Shown in pieces: positions 7,535 through 17,335 of a stretch of DNA of 64,000 bases; position 1 is the first letter of the stretch, and every line of letters begins with the position of its first letter. The notes below the pieces were generated by a model, which was not told the origin of the DNA, ran no database searches, and was given only the letters and a program-made list of their open reading frames with translations. The DNA is taken from the NCBI RefSeq assembly GCF_014653175.1, contig NZ_BNAG01000003.1, positions 784,338 to 848,337 of the forward strand. Direction: 5' to 3'. The position numbers and the translations under genes were made by a program. This DNA comes from Roseivirga thermotolerans. Its GTDB lineage: Bacteria > Bacteroidota > Bacteroidia > Cytophagales > Cyclobacteriaceae.

Positions 7535-8103
7535 TCGTTATTGGTTAATATCACTTCTAGTATTGCCAGTTTTAGGTGCTTGTTCAGACTCTCAAATCAT
7601 TGATTATGGTGAGTTCGAGATTGAGGTGCCTCTCGATTGGAAGACTGTATCAATACAAGGTATTGATAGTGACGTAGGAGGGCTGATTACTTCTGAAGGT
7701 GATACTTTAATATATGACTTAGGTTGGTATACTTTTGATCCTGAAGAAGAAGACGTTGAATTTCAATATAACCTTGTGTATTTGGAGGGTCTGAAGGCTA
7801 ATGAAGAAGTCGATATTGATTCCTTATACGAAAGAAGGATCGATATAAAGCATTCTTATGAAACGGCAGAAATTGATTGCTTTAAAGCCAAATTAGTTAT
7901 GCCATTAGATAGTCTTGGGCTTTTCACTGGAGTGTTCATTGATAGCTTGAGTGTTTCTGATGGAGGTGTAACCAAGTTTGGTTTTTATGGAACTGACTTG
8001 GATAAGAGGATTCAACAAGAGTTTATTTCAGCTATAAGAAGCATTTCTTTTAAAAATTTCTGTAAAAAGTAGACGATCAACGATCAGCCAATAACGAATA
8101 ACC
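7517..8103. repeat. Inverted-repeat module carrying a lipoprotein gene (trpA-aroF gap)
   Basis: The left edge (about 7521-7549) contains GTTATTCGTTA and CGTTATTGGTTAAT. The right edge (about 8073-8103) contains CCAATAACGAATAACC, with TAACGAATAAC an exact complement of the first word. The left arm carries the trpA stop codon and encodes part of the lipoprotein signal peptide. The right arm runs to within a few bases of the aroF ATG. These are the same words as the edges of the trpC-trpF module. Confidence 0.65.
7518..8072 (+). CDS. Small lipoprotein of unknown function
   Basis: 184-residue predicted lipoprotein. From the ATG at 7518 the N-terminus MELFVNRYWLISLLVLPVLG precedes a cysteine in the context LGAC, a lipobox. 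Earlier in-frame ATGs lie deep inside trpA and give no signal sequence, so 7518 is chosen, with a 17-bp overlap with trpA. The mature part is acidic and beta-rich with no motif I recognise. It begins with an IDYGEFEIEVPLDWKTV segment of the kind seen in small secreted Bacteroidota proteins and ends in a C-terminal helix. The first residues are encoded by the module's inverted repeat. There is no evident link to tryptophan synthesis. Confidence 0.75.
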   Translation: MELFVNRYWLISLLVLPVLGACSDSQIIDYGEFEIEVPLDWKTVSIQGIDSDVGGLITSEGDTLIYDLGWYTFDPEEEDVEFQYNLVYLEGLKANEEVDIDSLYERRIDIKHSYETAEIDCFKAKLVMPLDSLGLFTGVFIDSLSVSDGGVTKFGFYGTDLDKRIQQEFISAIRSISFKNFCKK

Positions 8104-8109
8104 AAAATC

Positions 8110-9123
8110 ATGATTATACAATTCGAACAAGACATAAACGAGAGCCAGAAAGAAGCGATCATTAACCGCATCAAAGGCCTTAAATACAAGCCAACGGAAG
8201 TGAAAACCCAAAAGGGAACGTACCTGATTGGTATTGGCAAGAAGAATTTCGATATCCGATCCATTGGTTCAATGGATGGAATTAAGGACATCCACATTGT
8301 TTCGGATGATTATAAACTCGTTTCGAAAAAATGGAAGGTCAATCATACGACCATTGATTTAGGTGGAGGAGTAAAGATTGAAGAAGGTGGTTTTCAGATT
8401 ATGGCCGGACCTTGCTCCATTGAGGGCGAAGACCAGATCAGAAAAACCATTGCTCACCTCAAGGAAAATGGTATTTCCATCATGCGTGGAGGAGTCTACA
8501 AGCCAAGAAGTTCGCCCTACTCGTTCCGTGGTATGGGCATTGACGGCCTGAAACTATGGTATGAACTAGCCAAAGAAGCCGGAATCAAGATTGTGACTGA
8601 GGTAATGCAGGTTTCACAAATCGAGGAAATGGATCCTTATGTCGATATCTACCAGGTTGGAGCAAGGAATACCCAGAACTTCAACTTGTTGGATGAATTA
8701 GGCAAGAACACCGACAAGCCTGTGATGATCAAGCGAGGTATTTCAGGAACCATCGATGAGCTTTTGTATTCTGCCGAATATGTGTTCTCAGCAGGCAATG
8801 AGCGCCTTTTACTTTGCGAAAGAGGTATCAGGACCTACGAGAAAGCTACGCGAAATACAATGGATTTGAATGCGATTGCTGTACTCAAGGAAAAAACCCA
8901 TTTGCCTGTAATTGCCGATCCATCGCACGGAATCGGTATTCGTGATTTTGTGGAGCCAATCGCTTTAGCCAGCATTATGGCCGGAGCCGATGGAGTAATC
9001 TACGAAACCCATGAAAAACCAGAAGAAGCCTATTCAGACGGTCAACAGACCTTGAACTTCCCAGAGTCAGCCAAGCTGATTGATAGGATGAAAAAGACTT
9101 TTGCTTTGAGGGAGAGTTTTTGA
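8110..9123 (+). CDS. aroF: 3-deoxy-7-phosphoheptulonate (DAHP) synthase with N-terminal regulatory domain
   Basis: 337-residue enzyme that condenses PEP and erythrose 4-phosphate at the entry to the shikimate pathway. Residues 1-75 form a ferredoxin-like (FL/ACT-like) domain, as in the Thermotoga-type enzyme, where it mediates aromatic feedback. The catalytic barrel follows with IMAGPCSIEG, MRGGVYKPRSSPYSFRGMG, the QVGARNTQNF motif, MIKRGISGT, and VIADPSHGIG, which supplies metal and phosphate ligands. It lacks a chorismate mutase fusion. Located last in the trp cluster, consistent with co-expression of aromatic synthesis. Confidence 0.93.
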   Translation: MIIQFEQDINESQKEAIINRIKGLKYKPTEVKTQKGTYLIGIGKKNFDIRSIGSMDGIKDIHIVSDDYKLVSKKWKVNHTTIDLGGGVKIEEGGFQIMAGPCSIEGEDQIRKTIAHLKENGISIMRGGVYKPRSSPYSFRGMGIDGLKLWYELAKEAGIKIVTEVMQVSQIEEMDPYVDIYQVGARNTQNFNLLDELGKNTDKPVMIKRGISGTIDELLYSAEYVFSAGNERLLLCERGIRTYEKATRNTMDLNAIAVLKEKTHLPVIADPSHGIGIRDFVEPIALASIMAGADGVIYETHEKPEEAYSDGQQTLNFPESAKLIDRMKKTFALRESF

Positions 9124-9135
9124 AAACTGGTATTG

Positions 9136-9274
9136 AGCCTGCCTGCCGGTAGGCAGGTATTGCGTAGAGCGTATTGAGACTATTTCGGAACGTCACCCTG
9201 AACCAGTTTGCCGACAGGCAGGCTTGTTTCAGGGTCTTTTTAATGGTAGATGCTGAAATAAATTCAGCATGACG
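9136..9274. repeat. REP-A copy interrupted by a GC-rich mini-palindrome, plus a second mini-palindrome
   Basis: Bases 9191-9274 repeat the element seen at 6667, starting CGTCACCCTGAAC and ending TTCAGCATGACG. Its left arm is split by about 18 bases reading GTTTGCCGACAGGCAGGC. At 9142-9157 there is a related palindrome, CCTGCCGGTAGGCAGG. This mini-palindrome also occurs at about 14834-14850 within a third REP-A-like copy. The block separates trp/aroF from the convergent thioesterase gene and may serve as a terminator. Confidence 0.65.
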
Positions 9275-9285
9275 AAGTAATACTT

Positions 9286-9837
9286 TTATAGCTCAATTCG
9301 AGCATTATGCTCTTTAATCAGCTCTAAATATTCGTCTGCCACAAACTCTTCAGGGGTGAAGCTCTGAACTCTTTTCTTGGACTGTTCTTGTCGGGTTATG
9401 CTTCGGGCAAAGCGCCTGATTCCATCAAGATCATTAAGAATTAGTCCTGGAACTTCAACGTTTTTACCGTCCCCTCCTTTAGCTACCATGGTAAAGTAAG
9501 AAGAGTTGCAATGCTTAGTCACTCCAGTTTGGATGTTTTCCGATTCAACCCGAACACCCACTACCATAGAGGTGCGACCCGTGTAATTGATCGATGCCTT
9601 TAAGGTAACCAGTTCACCTACTTCAATGGGGTTTAGGAAATCTACCCGGTTCACAGAGGCAGTTACACAATAATGCTCTGAATGCTTAGAAGCACAGGCA
9701 AAAGCCACCTGGTCCATTAGATTGAGAATGTAGCCTCCGTGAATTTTACCACTGAAATTGGAGTGGGAGGGAAGCATTAATTGAGAAAGTGTGATTTGCG
9801 ATTCGGAGATGGTTTTAAAAGACATAGAATGGTTCAA
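9286..9837 (-). CDS. Acyl-CoA thioesterase, hotdog fold (YciA/BFIT type)
   Basis: 183-residue single-hotdog-domain protein followed by a helical C-terminal tail. FSGKIHGGYILNLMDQVAFACASKH is the hallmark N-x-x-G-x-(H/I)-GG-x-x-(L/M)-x-x-D segment, with the Asp of LMDQVA the likely catalytic acid. SVNRVDFLNPIEVGELVTL follows, as in YciA and acyl-CoA thioesterases 7/11. It hydrolyses acyl-CoA to free acid and CoA; chain-length preference cannot be read from sequence. Start could be Met1 or Met5. Convergent with aroF, with a repeat block between them. Confidence 0.85.
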   Translation of the reverse strand: MNHSMSFKTISESQITLSQLMLPSHSNFSGKIHGGYILNLMDQVAFACASKHSEHYCVTASVNRVDFLNPIEVGELVTLKASINYTGRTSMVVGVRVESENIQTGVTKHCNSSYFTMVAKGGDGKNVEVPGLILNDLDGIRRFARSITRQEQSKKRVQSFTPEEFVADEYLELIKEHNARIEL

Positions 9838-10280
9838 AGTTTAATGTTTAACCTGAGTTTGATGTAAGTAAGTAGTAAAATATCCCCTCTTAGGACGTCA
9901 TTGCGGAATTTTTCTATGAAAACTTCACATACGCAAAGGAAAATATCCGCAATCTCATTTAGGCTCTGTTGAGATGCCGGATAAAACAGCCCTTTTTGAG
10001 AGTTTAAGGCCTGTTTTTCCGGCATGACGTTCTTTTCGTACATCGAACTCAGGTTAATGTTTAAAGATAATGAGTTTGTTCGTCTGACTACTAAGAATGG
10101 TCTGGCGACCGGATAATCTGCCTCACTTTCACTGCGGGGCGCAAAATAAACATAGTGGATTTTGCAACGCGGCAATCCGCAAGTTATTCGCTCCAGCCTT
10201 GTAAACAGGCAAATGGCCATATGACAAATTTGACGGTGTTAAAGTTTTCCCTTGCACCGGCTGTGCTGTAGACATAAGGT
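9838..10280. other. Intergenic stretch with an imperfect palindrome
   Basis: I see no convincing gene here. Bases 9974-9991 and 10008-10025 form an inverted repeat (ATGCCGGATAAAACAGCC against GGCCTGTTTTTCCGGCAT, with one shifted base) around a 16-base loop. It resembles a small genomic repeat. A 128-codon frame covering 9834-10220 on the minus strand is low-complexity in usage, lacks family features and is largely made of this palindrome, so it is not called as a gene. Confidence 0.5.
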
Positions 10281-10667
10281 TTAAACCTCATAAAGTTCCA
10301 GAGGTAAATCATCTGGGTCGGTAAAGAAAGTGAATCTTTTGCCTGTGTATTGATCGGTACGGATTGGCTCGGTAATTACTGCTTTCAATTTTAAGCTATC
10401 AACAGCTTCTTCAATGTTCTCAACTTCAAATGCCAGGTGTCTGAGTCCTTGAGCCTCCGGTCTGGATGGTCTTGCCGGAGGGTTGGGAAAGGAGAATAAT
10501 TCAATGATGTATTCACCGTTTAGGGCAAGGTCGAGTTTGTAAGATTGTCTTTCTTCACGATAGACTTCTCTTATAATTTCCAGGCCTAGTATCTCGGTAT
10601 AGAATTGCTTCGACTTTGAGTAGTTGCTGCAGATGATGGCTATATGATGGACTTTCTTAAGTTTCAA
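10281..10667 (-). CDS. VOC-fold protein, glyoxalase I-like (YaeR/SMU1112c type)
   Basis: 128-residue vicinal-oxygen-chelate protein. The four metal-ligand positions of glyoxalase I-like enzymes are present: His in VHHIAI near the N-terminus, Glu in YIIELFSF, His in LRHLAFEVE and Glu in PLELYEV at the C-terminus. The ELFSFPNPPARPSRPEA segment is characteristic of the YaeR/SMU1112c branch. A lyase or isomerase on a small aldehyde adduct is possible but the substrate is unknown. It stands alone with its own intergenic region. Confidence 0.85.
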   Translation of the reverse strand: MKLKKVHHIAIICSNYSKSKQFYTEILGLEIIREVYREERQSYKLDLALNGEYIIELFSFPNPPARPSRPEAQGLRHLAFEVENIEEAVDSLKLKAVITEPIRTDQYTGKRFTFFTDPDDLPLELYEV

Positions 10668-10839
10668 AACACGTAATATTTACACATTCAAAAGTAGTGA
10701 ATCGAAAACATGTTGGTTGGGCTGTCTGGCTTTTTTATCCCGAGCTTAACCCATTGGCAGGAAGGCTAAACTTACCTGCCTGATTGTTCGAGGCTACAGA
10801 AAGAAAAGGATTGGTAGAACTCCAACATTGAACCAAAAC

Positions 10840-12225
10840 CTAGTTCGGTCTAAACCGAATTCTTAGAGTCACCTTAGAGCTTTCAGGAACTTCATTAACC
10901 CCAACTAATTTAGGCTGCCATTGAGGGCCTTCTTTGATGAGTCTTATGGCTTCCTCATCGCAACCGTGGCCAAGACCTTTAAGGGTCTTAAAGTTACTCA
11001 GACTTCCATCGGCTTCTACGGTAAACTCCACTGTTACCACTCCCTTTATGTTTTGATTCCTGGCAGCTTGAGGGTATCGGATGTTTTCTTTAAGGTAGCG
11101 ATTGAATTTAGGGTACCCTATTTCTGGTTGAGGGGCCTTAAACCTGATAGTAACCGGGGCCACTTCATCACCTTCGCTCACGCCCGTGACGATAATCTCC
11201 CCTAATGCATTCACATCGGGCTGTAGTTTCACATTGAGAGAGTCTCTGTTTCCGGGCACAAGGCTGGTTGTAAGGTATCCTAAAAAGCGAAATTCTAACT
11301 CTGAAAGTCTGGGAATATTATTCAATTGAAACAGTCCATCGGTATTGGTTGTAGTGCCTCTCGTTGTTCCTTTAATCACCACTAGTACACCGGGTAGAGG
11401 AAGTTGATCTTCGGCATCCACGACTCTGCCTTTGAGGGTGGTTATATTGGCTGGATTATCTTCTGCAGGAGCTATAAACCCTTGTTTGGACCGGGCATCT
11501 TGGATAACAACACCAGTCACCCGACCCGATAGTTGTTGGGTGATTTGCTCCATTTCCTGAGTGGTTTCCAAACGACCAATTACTTTGTCCATAGGAATAA
11601 TAAGCTGAGAGTCTACCGCACTAAATACCATTGACTCCAGAGCAAGTTGTTTAGAGGAAGCATCGATGCGAGCAATTTCTGTTTGAGTTCTCTCCTGTTT
11701 AGGCTCGATATTCAGTTCCAGTTGGCCCTCTAATTTTTCATCGACCTCCGCTTTTGGGGAGTCAATAGTCTTCTTTTGTTGTATGGAGTTTGTCTCGGCT
11801 TTCGTATCCTGCTCAAGAACCGGCTCCCGAGCCTGGGGCTTGAGCAGTGTGTCTTCTTTTTCAGGAGACTGCAGTTCACTTAGGTCGCGTTTGGGCAGTG
11901 GCCTGTTTTCTCGCAGAATAAAAAGGCTGCCAACAATAACTACTAAAATGAGTGCCGCTGCAAGCCCTTTCCAGACAGTCCAGAAACCAGCAGGCCTATC
12001 TTCTTCAGCCAGGAGTTCATCCAATCTATTGTCCAACTCATTGAGATCGGCATCCAGCATTTCATCGGTGAATTCATCTAGCCCTTCAAGCGCCTCATTA
12101 TAAAGTGGATTTTCGACCATAAGCCGTTCCACTTCGTGTTGTTCTTCACGGGTTAGTTCACCATTTCTGTAAGCTTTGATTAGCTCAGGCGTCAAATGTT
12201 CAATATGTCTGTTCTTCTTGCTCAC
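10840..12225 (-). CDS. Anti-sigma-like membrane protein with CarboxypepD_reg-like and TonB C-terminal domains
   Basis: 461 residues. Residues 1-75 are acidic and helical (LTPELIKAYRNGELTREE), resembling the cytoplasmic sigma-binding part of anti-sigma factors. A single membrane helix follows at about 83-105 (GLAAALILVVIVGSLFIL). The periplasmic part has a long charged linker, a CarboxypepD_reg-like beta-sandwich at about 262-335 (LKGRVVDAEDQLPLPGVLV), and a C-terminal TonB domain ending YPQAARNQNIKGVVTVEF to KVTLRIRF. It overlaps the upstream sigma-factor gene by 26 bp, so translation is probably coupled. I infer that it holds the sigma factor at the membrane and responds to a periplasmic signal. 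Confidence 0.8.
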   Translation of the reverse strand: MSKKNRHIEHLTPELIKAYRNGELTREEQHEVERLMVENPLYNEALEGLDEFTDEMLDADLNELDNRLDELLAEEDRPAGFWTVWKGLAAALILVVIVGSLFILRENRPLPKRDLSELQSPEKEDTLLKPQAREPVLEQDTKAETNSIQQKKTIDSPKAEVDEKLEGQLELNIEPKQERTQTEIARIDASSKQLALESMVFSAVDSQLIIPMDKVIGRLETTQEMEQITQQLSGRVTGVVIQDARSKQGFIAPAEDNPANITTLKGRVVDAEDQLPLPGVLVVIKGTTRGTTTNTDGLFQLNNIPRLSELEFRFLGYLTTSLVPGNRDSLNVKLQPDVNALGEIIVTGVSEGDEVAPVTIRFKAPQPEIGYPKFNRYLKENIRYPQAARNQNIKGVVTVEFTVEADGSLSNFKTLKGLGHGCDEEAIRLIKEGPQWQPKLVGVNEVPESSKVTLRIRFRPN

Positions 12226-12778
12226 GCAGCTTTTCTATACATATTTTCAAATTCCTTCTTCCATTCTGAAGATAGCTCTTCACTTTCTTCAACTCAAAAC
12301 CTGTGGCTTCACAGACTTCCTGATAGGTTTTCTTCTCCAGGTAGAAAAGCCTGATGCAGATATTTTGTTCCTCATTTAGTCCTTCAATACAGGTTTCCAT
12401 CTTGCCTAAATCTTCTTCGACCTCAGTTTCATCAGTATGATGCACAGGAAGTTGATATTCCATAAGCTCGACTCCATTAATTTCCGGACTCTTCTTTCTT
12501 AGAAGCATTAGGCACTCATTGCGCGTAAGCACATATAGCCAGCTTTTAAAATTCTGAACTTCCTTCTCCTTCAGCTCCCTCATCAACTTTTCAAAAACCT
12601 GCATGGCCATGTCTTTGGCAGCCTCTCTATCCTTCAGGTAATTCATGCAAGTACCATAAACCAGTGGCATATATCGCTTGAAGAGAATCCCTAATACAGA
12701 TTTTTCTCCAGTCGATTGATAAGATTCAATCAATTGAATGTCAGTTAGTTGTTCTGTATTTGAATTCCCTCGGATCAA
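12200..12778 (-). CDS. ECF-type RNA polymerase sigma factor
   Basis: 192-residue sigma-70 family protein with only regions 2 and 4. Region 2 spans about residues 15-95 (LFKRYMPLVYGTCMNYLKD, AAKDMAMQVFEKL, SWLYVLTRNECL) and region 4 about 130-185 (ICIRLFYLEKKTYQEVCEA, a helix-turn-helix). It directs RNA polymerase to a small set of promoters. Its stop overlaps the membrane-anchored partner downstream, and a vWA/DUF3520 gene is divergently transcribed from the 91-bp gap upstream, a likely target of its regulation. Confidence 0.9.
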   Translation of the reverse strand: MIRGNSNTEQLTDIQLIESYQSTGEKSVLGILFKRYMPLVYGTCMNYLKDREAAKDMAMQVFEKLMRELKEKEVQNFKSWLYVLTRNECLMLLRKKSPEINGVELMEYQLPVHHTDETEVEEDLGKMETCIEGLNEEQNICIRLFYLEKKTYQEVCEATGFELKKVKSYLQNGRRNLKICIEKLREQEEQTY

Positions 12779-12869
12779 GCGTTGTAAAAGTTTTTTCAGG
12801 TCTGTTTATGGAATCGATCGAGTTCTGGCATCCTGTCTTTAAAGATTATAAAACTAAAATCGATATACC

Positions 12870-14777
12870 ATGAAACAGGTCTTAATAATCATGATGACTT
12901 TATTGGTTGGATTCCATAAACCAGTAGAAGAAAAATTTTCAATCACCATTAGTGGTCAAGTAACAGGAGCTGATGATGGGTTACCATTACCTCAGGTGAC
13001 AGTGCTATTAAAGGGCACAAGGAACGGTGTTGCTACAGACTTAAATGGCAAGTACGAACTAGAAGTTCCTAATGAAAAGTCAGTCTTGGTTTTTTGCTAT
13101 TTAGGTTATGTTTCTCAGGAAGTTCAGGTGGGTAAAAGGAAGGTTGTAAATATTCAAATGCAACCAGATGCAACTGCCTTGGAACAAGTTGTGGTTACTG
13201 GTGTCGGGAGAAGACGCTTGTTTAATAGAAGAGCTAAGACTGAGGCTTCGCCAGCCAATGTTCAATATGATATGATTGAAGATGAGTTAGATCTGAAGGT
13301 GCTTGAACAAGATCATATTCAGTCTATATACATGCCAAATTACAAATCAAATACTGAGTCCTATGCAGAAATAGAAGAAAACGGATTTAATTCACCTTTC
13401 AAGAATCCTTTCAGTACGTTCTCCATCGATGTAGATGCGGCTTCATATAGTAACGTGAGACGGTTCATCACTCAAGGACAATTGCCGCCAAAGGATGCTG
13501 TAAAAATTGAAGAAATGATCAATTACTTCGATTATACCTACAATCAGCCTACGGGTCAACATCCTTTTCATGTGCAGCACGAGGTGGGTAGAGCTCCGTG
13601 GAACCGAGATCACTATTTGGTTCATATCGGTATTCAGGGGCAAAAGATAGAAATGGACCAATTACCGCCTTCTAATATTGTGTTCTTGCTCGATGTATCG
13701 GGCTCTATGGAAAGCAAAAACAAGCTGCCGTTGCTCAAAAAGTCGCTTAAGTTGTTGGTCCATGAATTGAGACCAGAAGACCGGGTTTCCATTGTGGTGT
13801 ATGCCGGAGCCGCTGGAGAGGTGCTGCCCTCTACTTCTGGAGCAAATAAGCGAGAGATTTTAAAAGCACTGGAAAACCTTCGGGCCGGTGGTTCGACAGC
13901 TGGTGGAGCCGGTATTCACCTGGCTTATACGATTGCCCAAGAGAATTTCATTAAAGGCGGTAATAATAGAATCATCCTGGCCACAGATGGAGATTTTAAT
14001 GTCGGGGCTTCAAGCGATAAAGCCATGGAAGACCTAATCGAAGAGAAGAGAAAGAGTGGTGTATTTCTTACTGTTCTAGGTTTTGGAATGGGCAATTATC
14101 AGGATTCTAAAATGGAGATTTTGGCCGATAAGGGGAACGGCAACCATGCCTACATCGATAATATTCTAGAAGCCAAGAAGGTATTGGTCAATGAGTTTGG
14201 TGGAACATTGTTCACCATTGCTAAGGATGTGAAACTACAGGTTGAATTCAATCCTGGAACTGTGCAGGCCTATCGACTAATTGGCTATGAAAACAGACTT
14301 TTGGCCGATGAAGACTTCAATAACGATAAAAAGGATGCAGGCGAATTAGGTGCTGGTCATACTGTTACAGCTCTTTATGAAGTAATTCCGGTTGGGGTTA
14401 AAAGCAGTTTTAAACCTATTGATGATCTGAAGTATCAGCCCAATCACAAGCCGGAAGTAGCAATTAACACCACAGACTTAATGACAGTAAAGTTACGCTA
14501 TAAACAACCCGATGAAGATCGCTCTGTTTATTTAGATACGGTTATTCCAAACGAGGTGAAACCTATTCGAGGTATGAGCCATAATTTCAATTGGTCTGCC
14601 GCAGTGGCATCATTCGGAATGCTGCTTCGCGAATCCGATTATCTCAATGGCTACACCTATCATGAGGCTTTGGAGTTGGCCAGACTTAGTAAAGGCTACG
14701 ATGAAAATGGCTATAGAGCAGAAATGATTCGGTTAATGGAAGCGGCCGAACTCATGAAGCGTTCGGAAGAAGAGTAG
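12870..14777 (+). CDS. von Willebrand factor A / DUF3520 (YfbK-like) surface or periplasmic protein
   Basis: 635 residues. A short signal sequence (MKQVLIIMMTLLVGFHKPV) precedes a CarboxypepD_reg-like domain at about 28-105 and a linker. A conserved N-terminal vWF-type domain follows (FSTFSIDVDAASYSNVRRF), then a vWA domain at about 265-430 with a metal-ion-dependent adhesion site DVSGSM and the matching ILATDGDFNVG. The C-terminal DUF3520 ends LARLSKGYDENGYRAEMI. Such proteins are thought to act in surface protein interaction or assembly. The ligand is unknown. Its CarboxypepD domain resembles that of the anti-sigma-like protein encoded divergently. Confidence 0.88.
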   Translation: MKQVLIIMMTLLVGFHKPVEEKFSITISGQVTGADDGLPLPQVTVLLKGTRNGVATDLNGKYELEVPNEKSVLVFCYLGYVSQEVQVGKRKVVNIQMQPDATALEQVVVTGVGRRRLFNRRAKTEASPANVQYDMIEDELDLKVLEQDHIQSIYMPNYKSNTESYAEIEENGFNSPFKNPFSTFSIDVDAASYSNVRRFITQGQLPPKDAVKIEEMINYFDYTYNQPTGQHPFHVQHEVGRAPWNRDHYLVHIGIQGQKIEMDQLPPSNIVFLLDVSGSMESKNKLPLLKKSLKLLVHELRPEDRVSIVVYAGAAGEVLPSTSGANKREILKALENLRAGGSTAGGAGIHLAYTIAQENFIKGGNNRIILATDGDFNVGASSDKAMEDLIEEKRKSGVFLTVLGFGMGNYQDSKMEILADKGNGNHAYIDNILEAKKVLVNEFGGTLFTIAKDVKLQVEFNPGTVQAYRLIGYENRLLADEDFNNDKKDAGELGAGHTVTALYEVIPVGVKSSFKPIDDLKYQPNHKPEVAINTTDLMTVKLRYKQPDEDRSVYLDTVIPNEVKPIRGMSHNFNWSAAVASFGMLLRESDYLNGYTYHEALELARLSKGYDENGYRAEMIRLMEAAELMKRSEEE

Positions 14778-14786
14778 CATATTCAT

Positions 14787-14896
14787 AAAAAAGAGGCTAT
14801 CTCAAAAGCTTTAAAACCCGTCATCTGGGCTTGTCTACCGGCAGGTAGGCAAGCTCAGGGTGACGTTCACCTGGCTCTTGAGGTAGCCTCTTTTAT
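14787..14896. terminator. Bidirectional terminator with a REP-like palindrome nested in its loop
   Basis: AAGAGGCTATCTCAA at 14791-14805 pairs with TTGAGGTAGCCTCTT at 14878-14892 (14 of 15) and is flanked by A and T runs, so it can terminate the convergent genes on both sides. The loop contains a second palindrome (14819-14865, CGTCATCTGGGCTTG to AGCTCAGGGTGACG), in whose centre lies the mini-palindrome TCTACCGGCAGGTAGGCA. Confidence 0.75.
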
Positions 14897-14915
14897 CATC
14901 AGGCTTGCTTGGTGC

Positions 14916-16535
<1,620 letters not shown>

Positions 16536-16645
16536 CTATCAATTTCAGGCCGCAAAGGTAGGGCTTTTAAAGCCGCGCAAAAAGGAAAGCACAAATAGTT
16601 TGAACTATGTGGCTGATAATTAATAAGAAAGATGTGTTGGTTAGA

Positions 16646-17335
16646 TTATAGGTTAAAAAACCAATTGAGGCTTAACCAATAGCTATGCCGGGTTGGGGCT
16701 ATGAGAATGGACTGGTTGCGGTAGTCCAGGCCTACTTCTACCTTATGAGTATTGCTCATAAAATACCCTAAAAAGGGCCCAAAGCGATATTCGGTGAGTG
16801 GTGCGTTGCCTCGTTGCCAGGTTTGAATGAGTTCATTGTTCACTTTAACATAAAACTCACCGGGATCCGCTTTCTCTCCGTCTAGCGGAAACTCCATGCT
16901 CATGCGGTAGCGAAGCCTAAACACAGCGGGCTCTTCCGGGGCAAAGGTTTGATCGCTTACCAACCGATGGCCCAGATTAAAGTTGCGCAGCCGGCTAATA
17001 AACGAGAACTGTTGAATGATTCGGTGGATGCGTTCTCCCTGACGAAGACGAAGCAGGTAGCCGAGATTGATTTTTTCAGATAAACCTACTTTTCGTGAAC
17101 CAATCAGAGTGAAATCGGTAAGCAAATGTTCATGCATTCGTATGGGATCGGTATGAACAAACCCGGCCCGAAACTGCTCGCGGGTTTCTACCTTCAGGTT
17201 AAGAGCATACAGCTCGTTGATACTTCTATTGAGATTAATGGCCGGCAAAATACCGCTCTGAAAGCTATTTTGTGCGCAAAGTGTGGTGCCAAATAAAAGG
17301 CCGGCCAGCAAACCAATGTACTGCCTAATACTCAA
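16646..17335 (-). CDS. DUF2490 family outer-membrane-like protein
   Basis: 229-residue protein with a signal sequence (YIGLLAGLLFGTTLCAQ) and a mature part made of amphipathic beta strands ending in an aromatic residue run (SYWLSLNWFFNL), as in small outer-membrane barrels. It matches the DUF2490 pattern of Bacteroidota: conserved RAGF, FRLRYRMSMEFP and YFMSNTHKVEVGLDYR. No catalytic motif. It overlaps the upstream gene by 11 bp, so the two form an operon. Confidence 0.75.
   Translation of the reverse strand: MSIRQYIGLLAGLLFGTTLCAQNSFQSGILPAINLNRSINELYALNLKVETREQFRAGFVHTDPIRMHEHLLTDFTLIGSRKVGLSEKINLGYLLRLRQGERIHRIIQQFSFISRLRNFNLGHRLVSDQTFAPEEPAVFRLRYRMSMEFPLDGEKADPGEFYVKVNNELIQTWQRGNAPLTEYRFGPFLGYFMSNTHKVEVGLDYRNQSILIAPTRHSYWLSLNWFFNL

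Noticed and set aside
9834..10220. 128-codon frame on the minus strand
   Set aside because: It is made largely of a palindromic repeat, has no family features or signal sequence, and has unusual composition; treated as intergenic.
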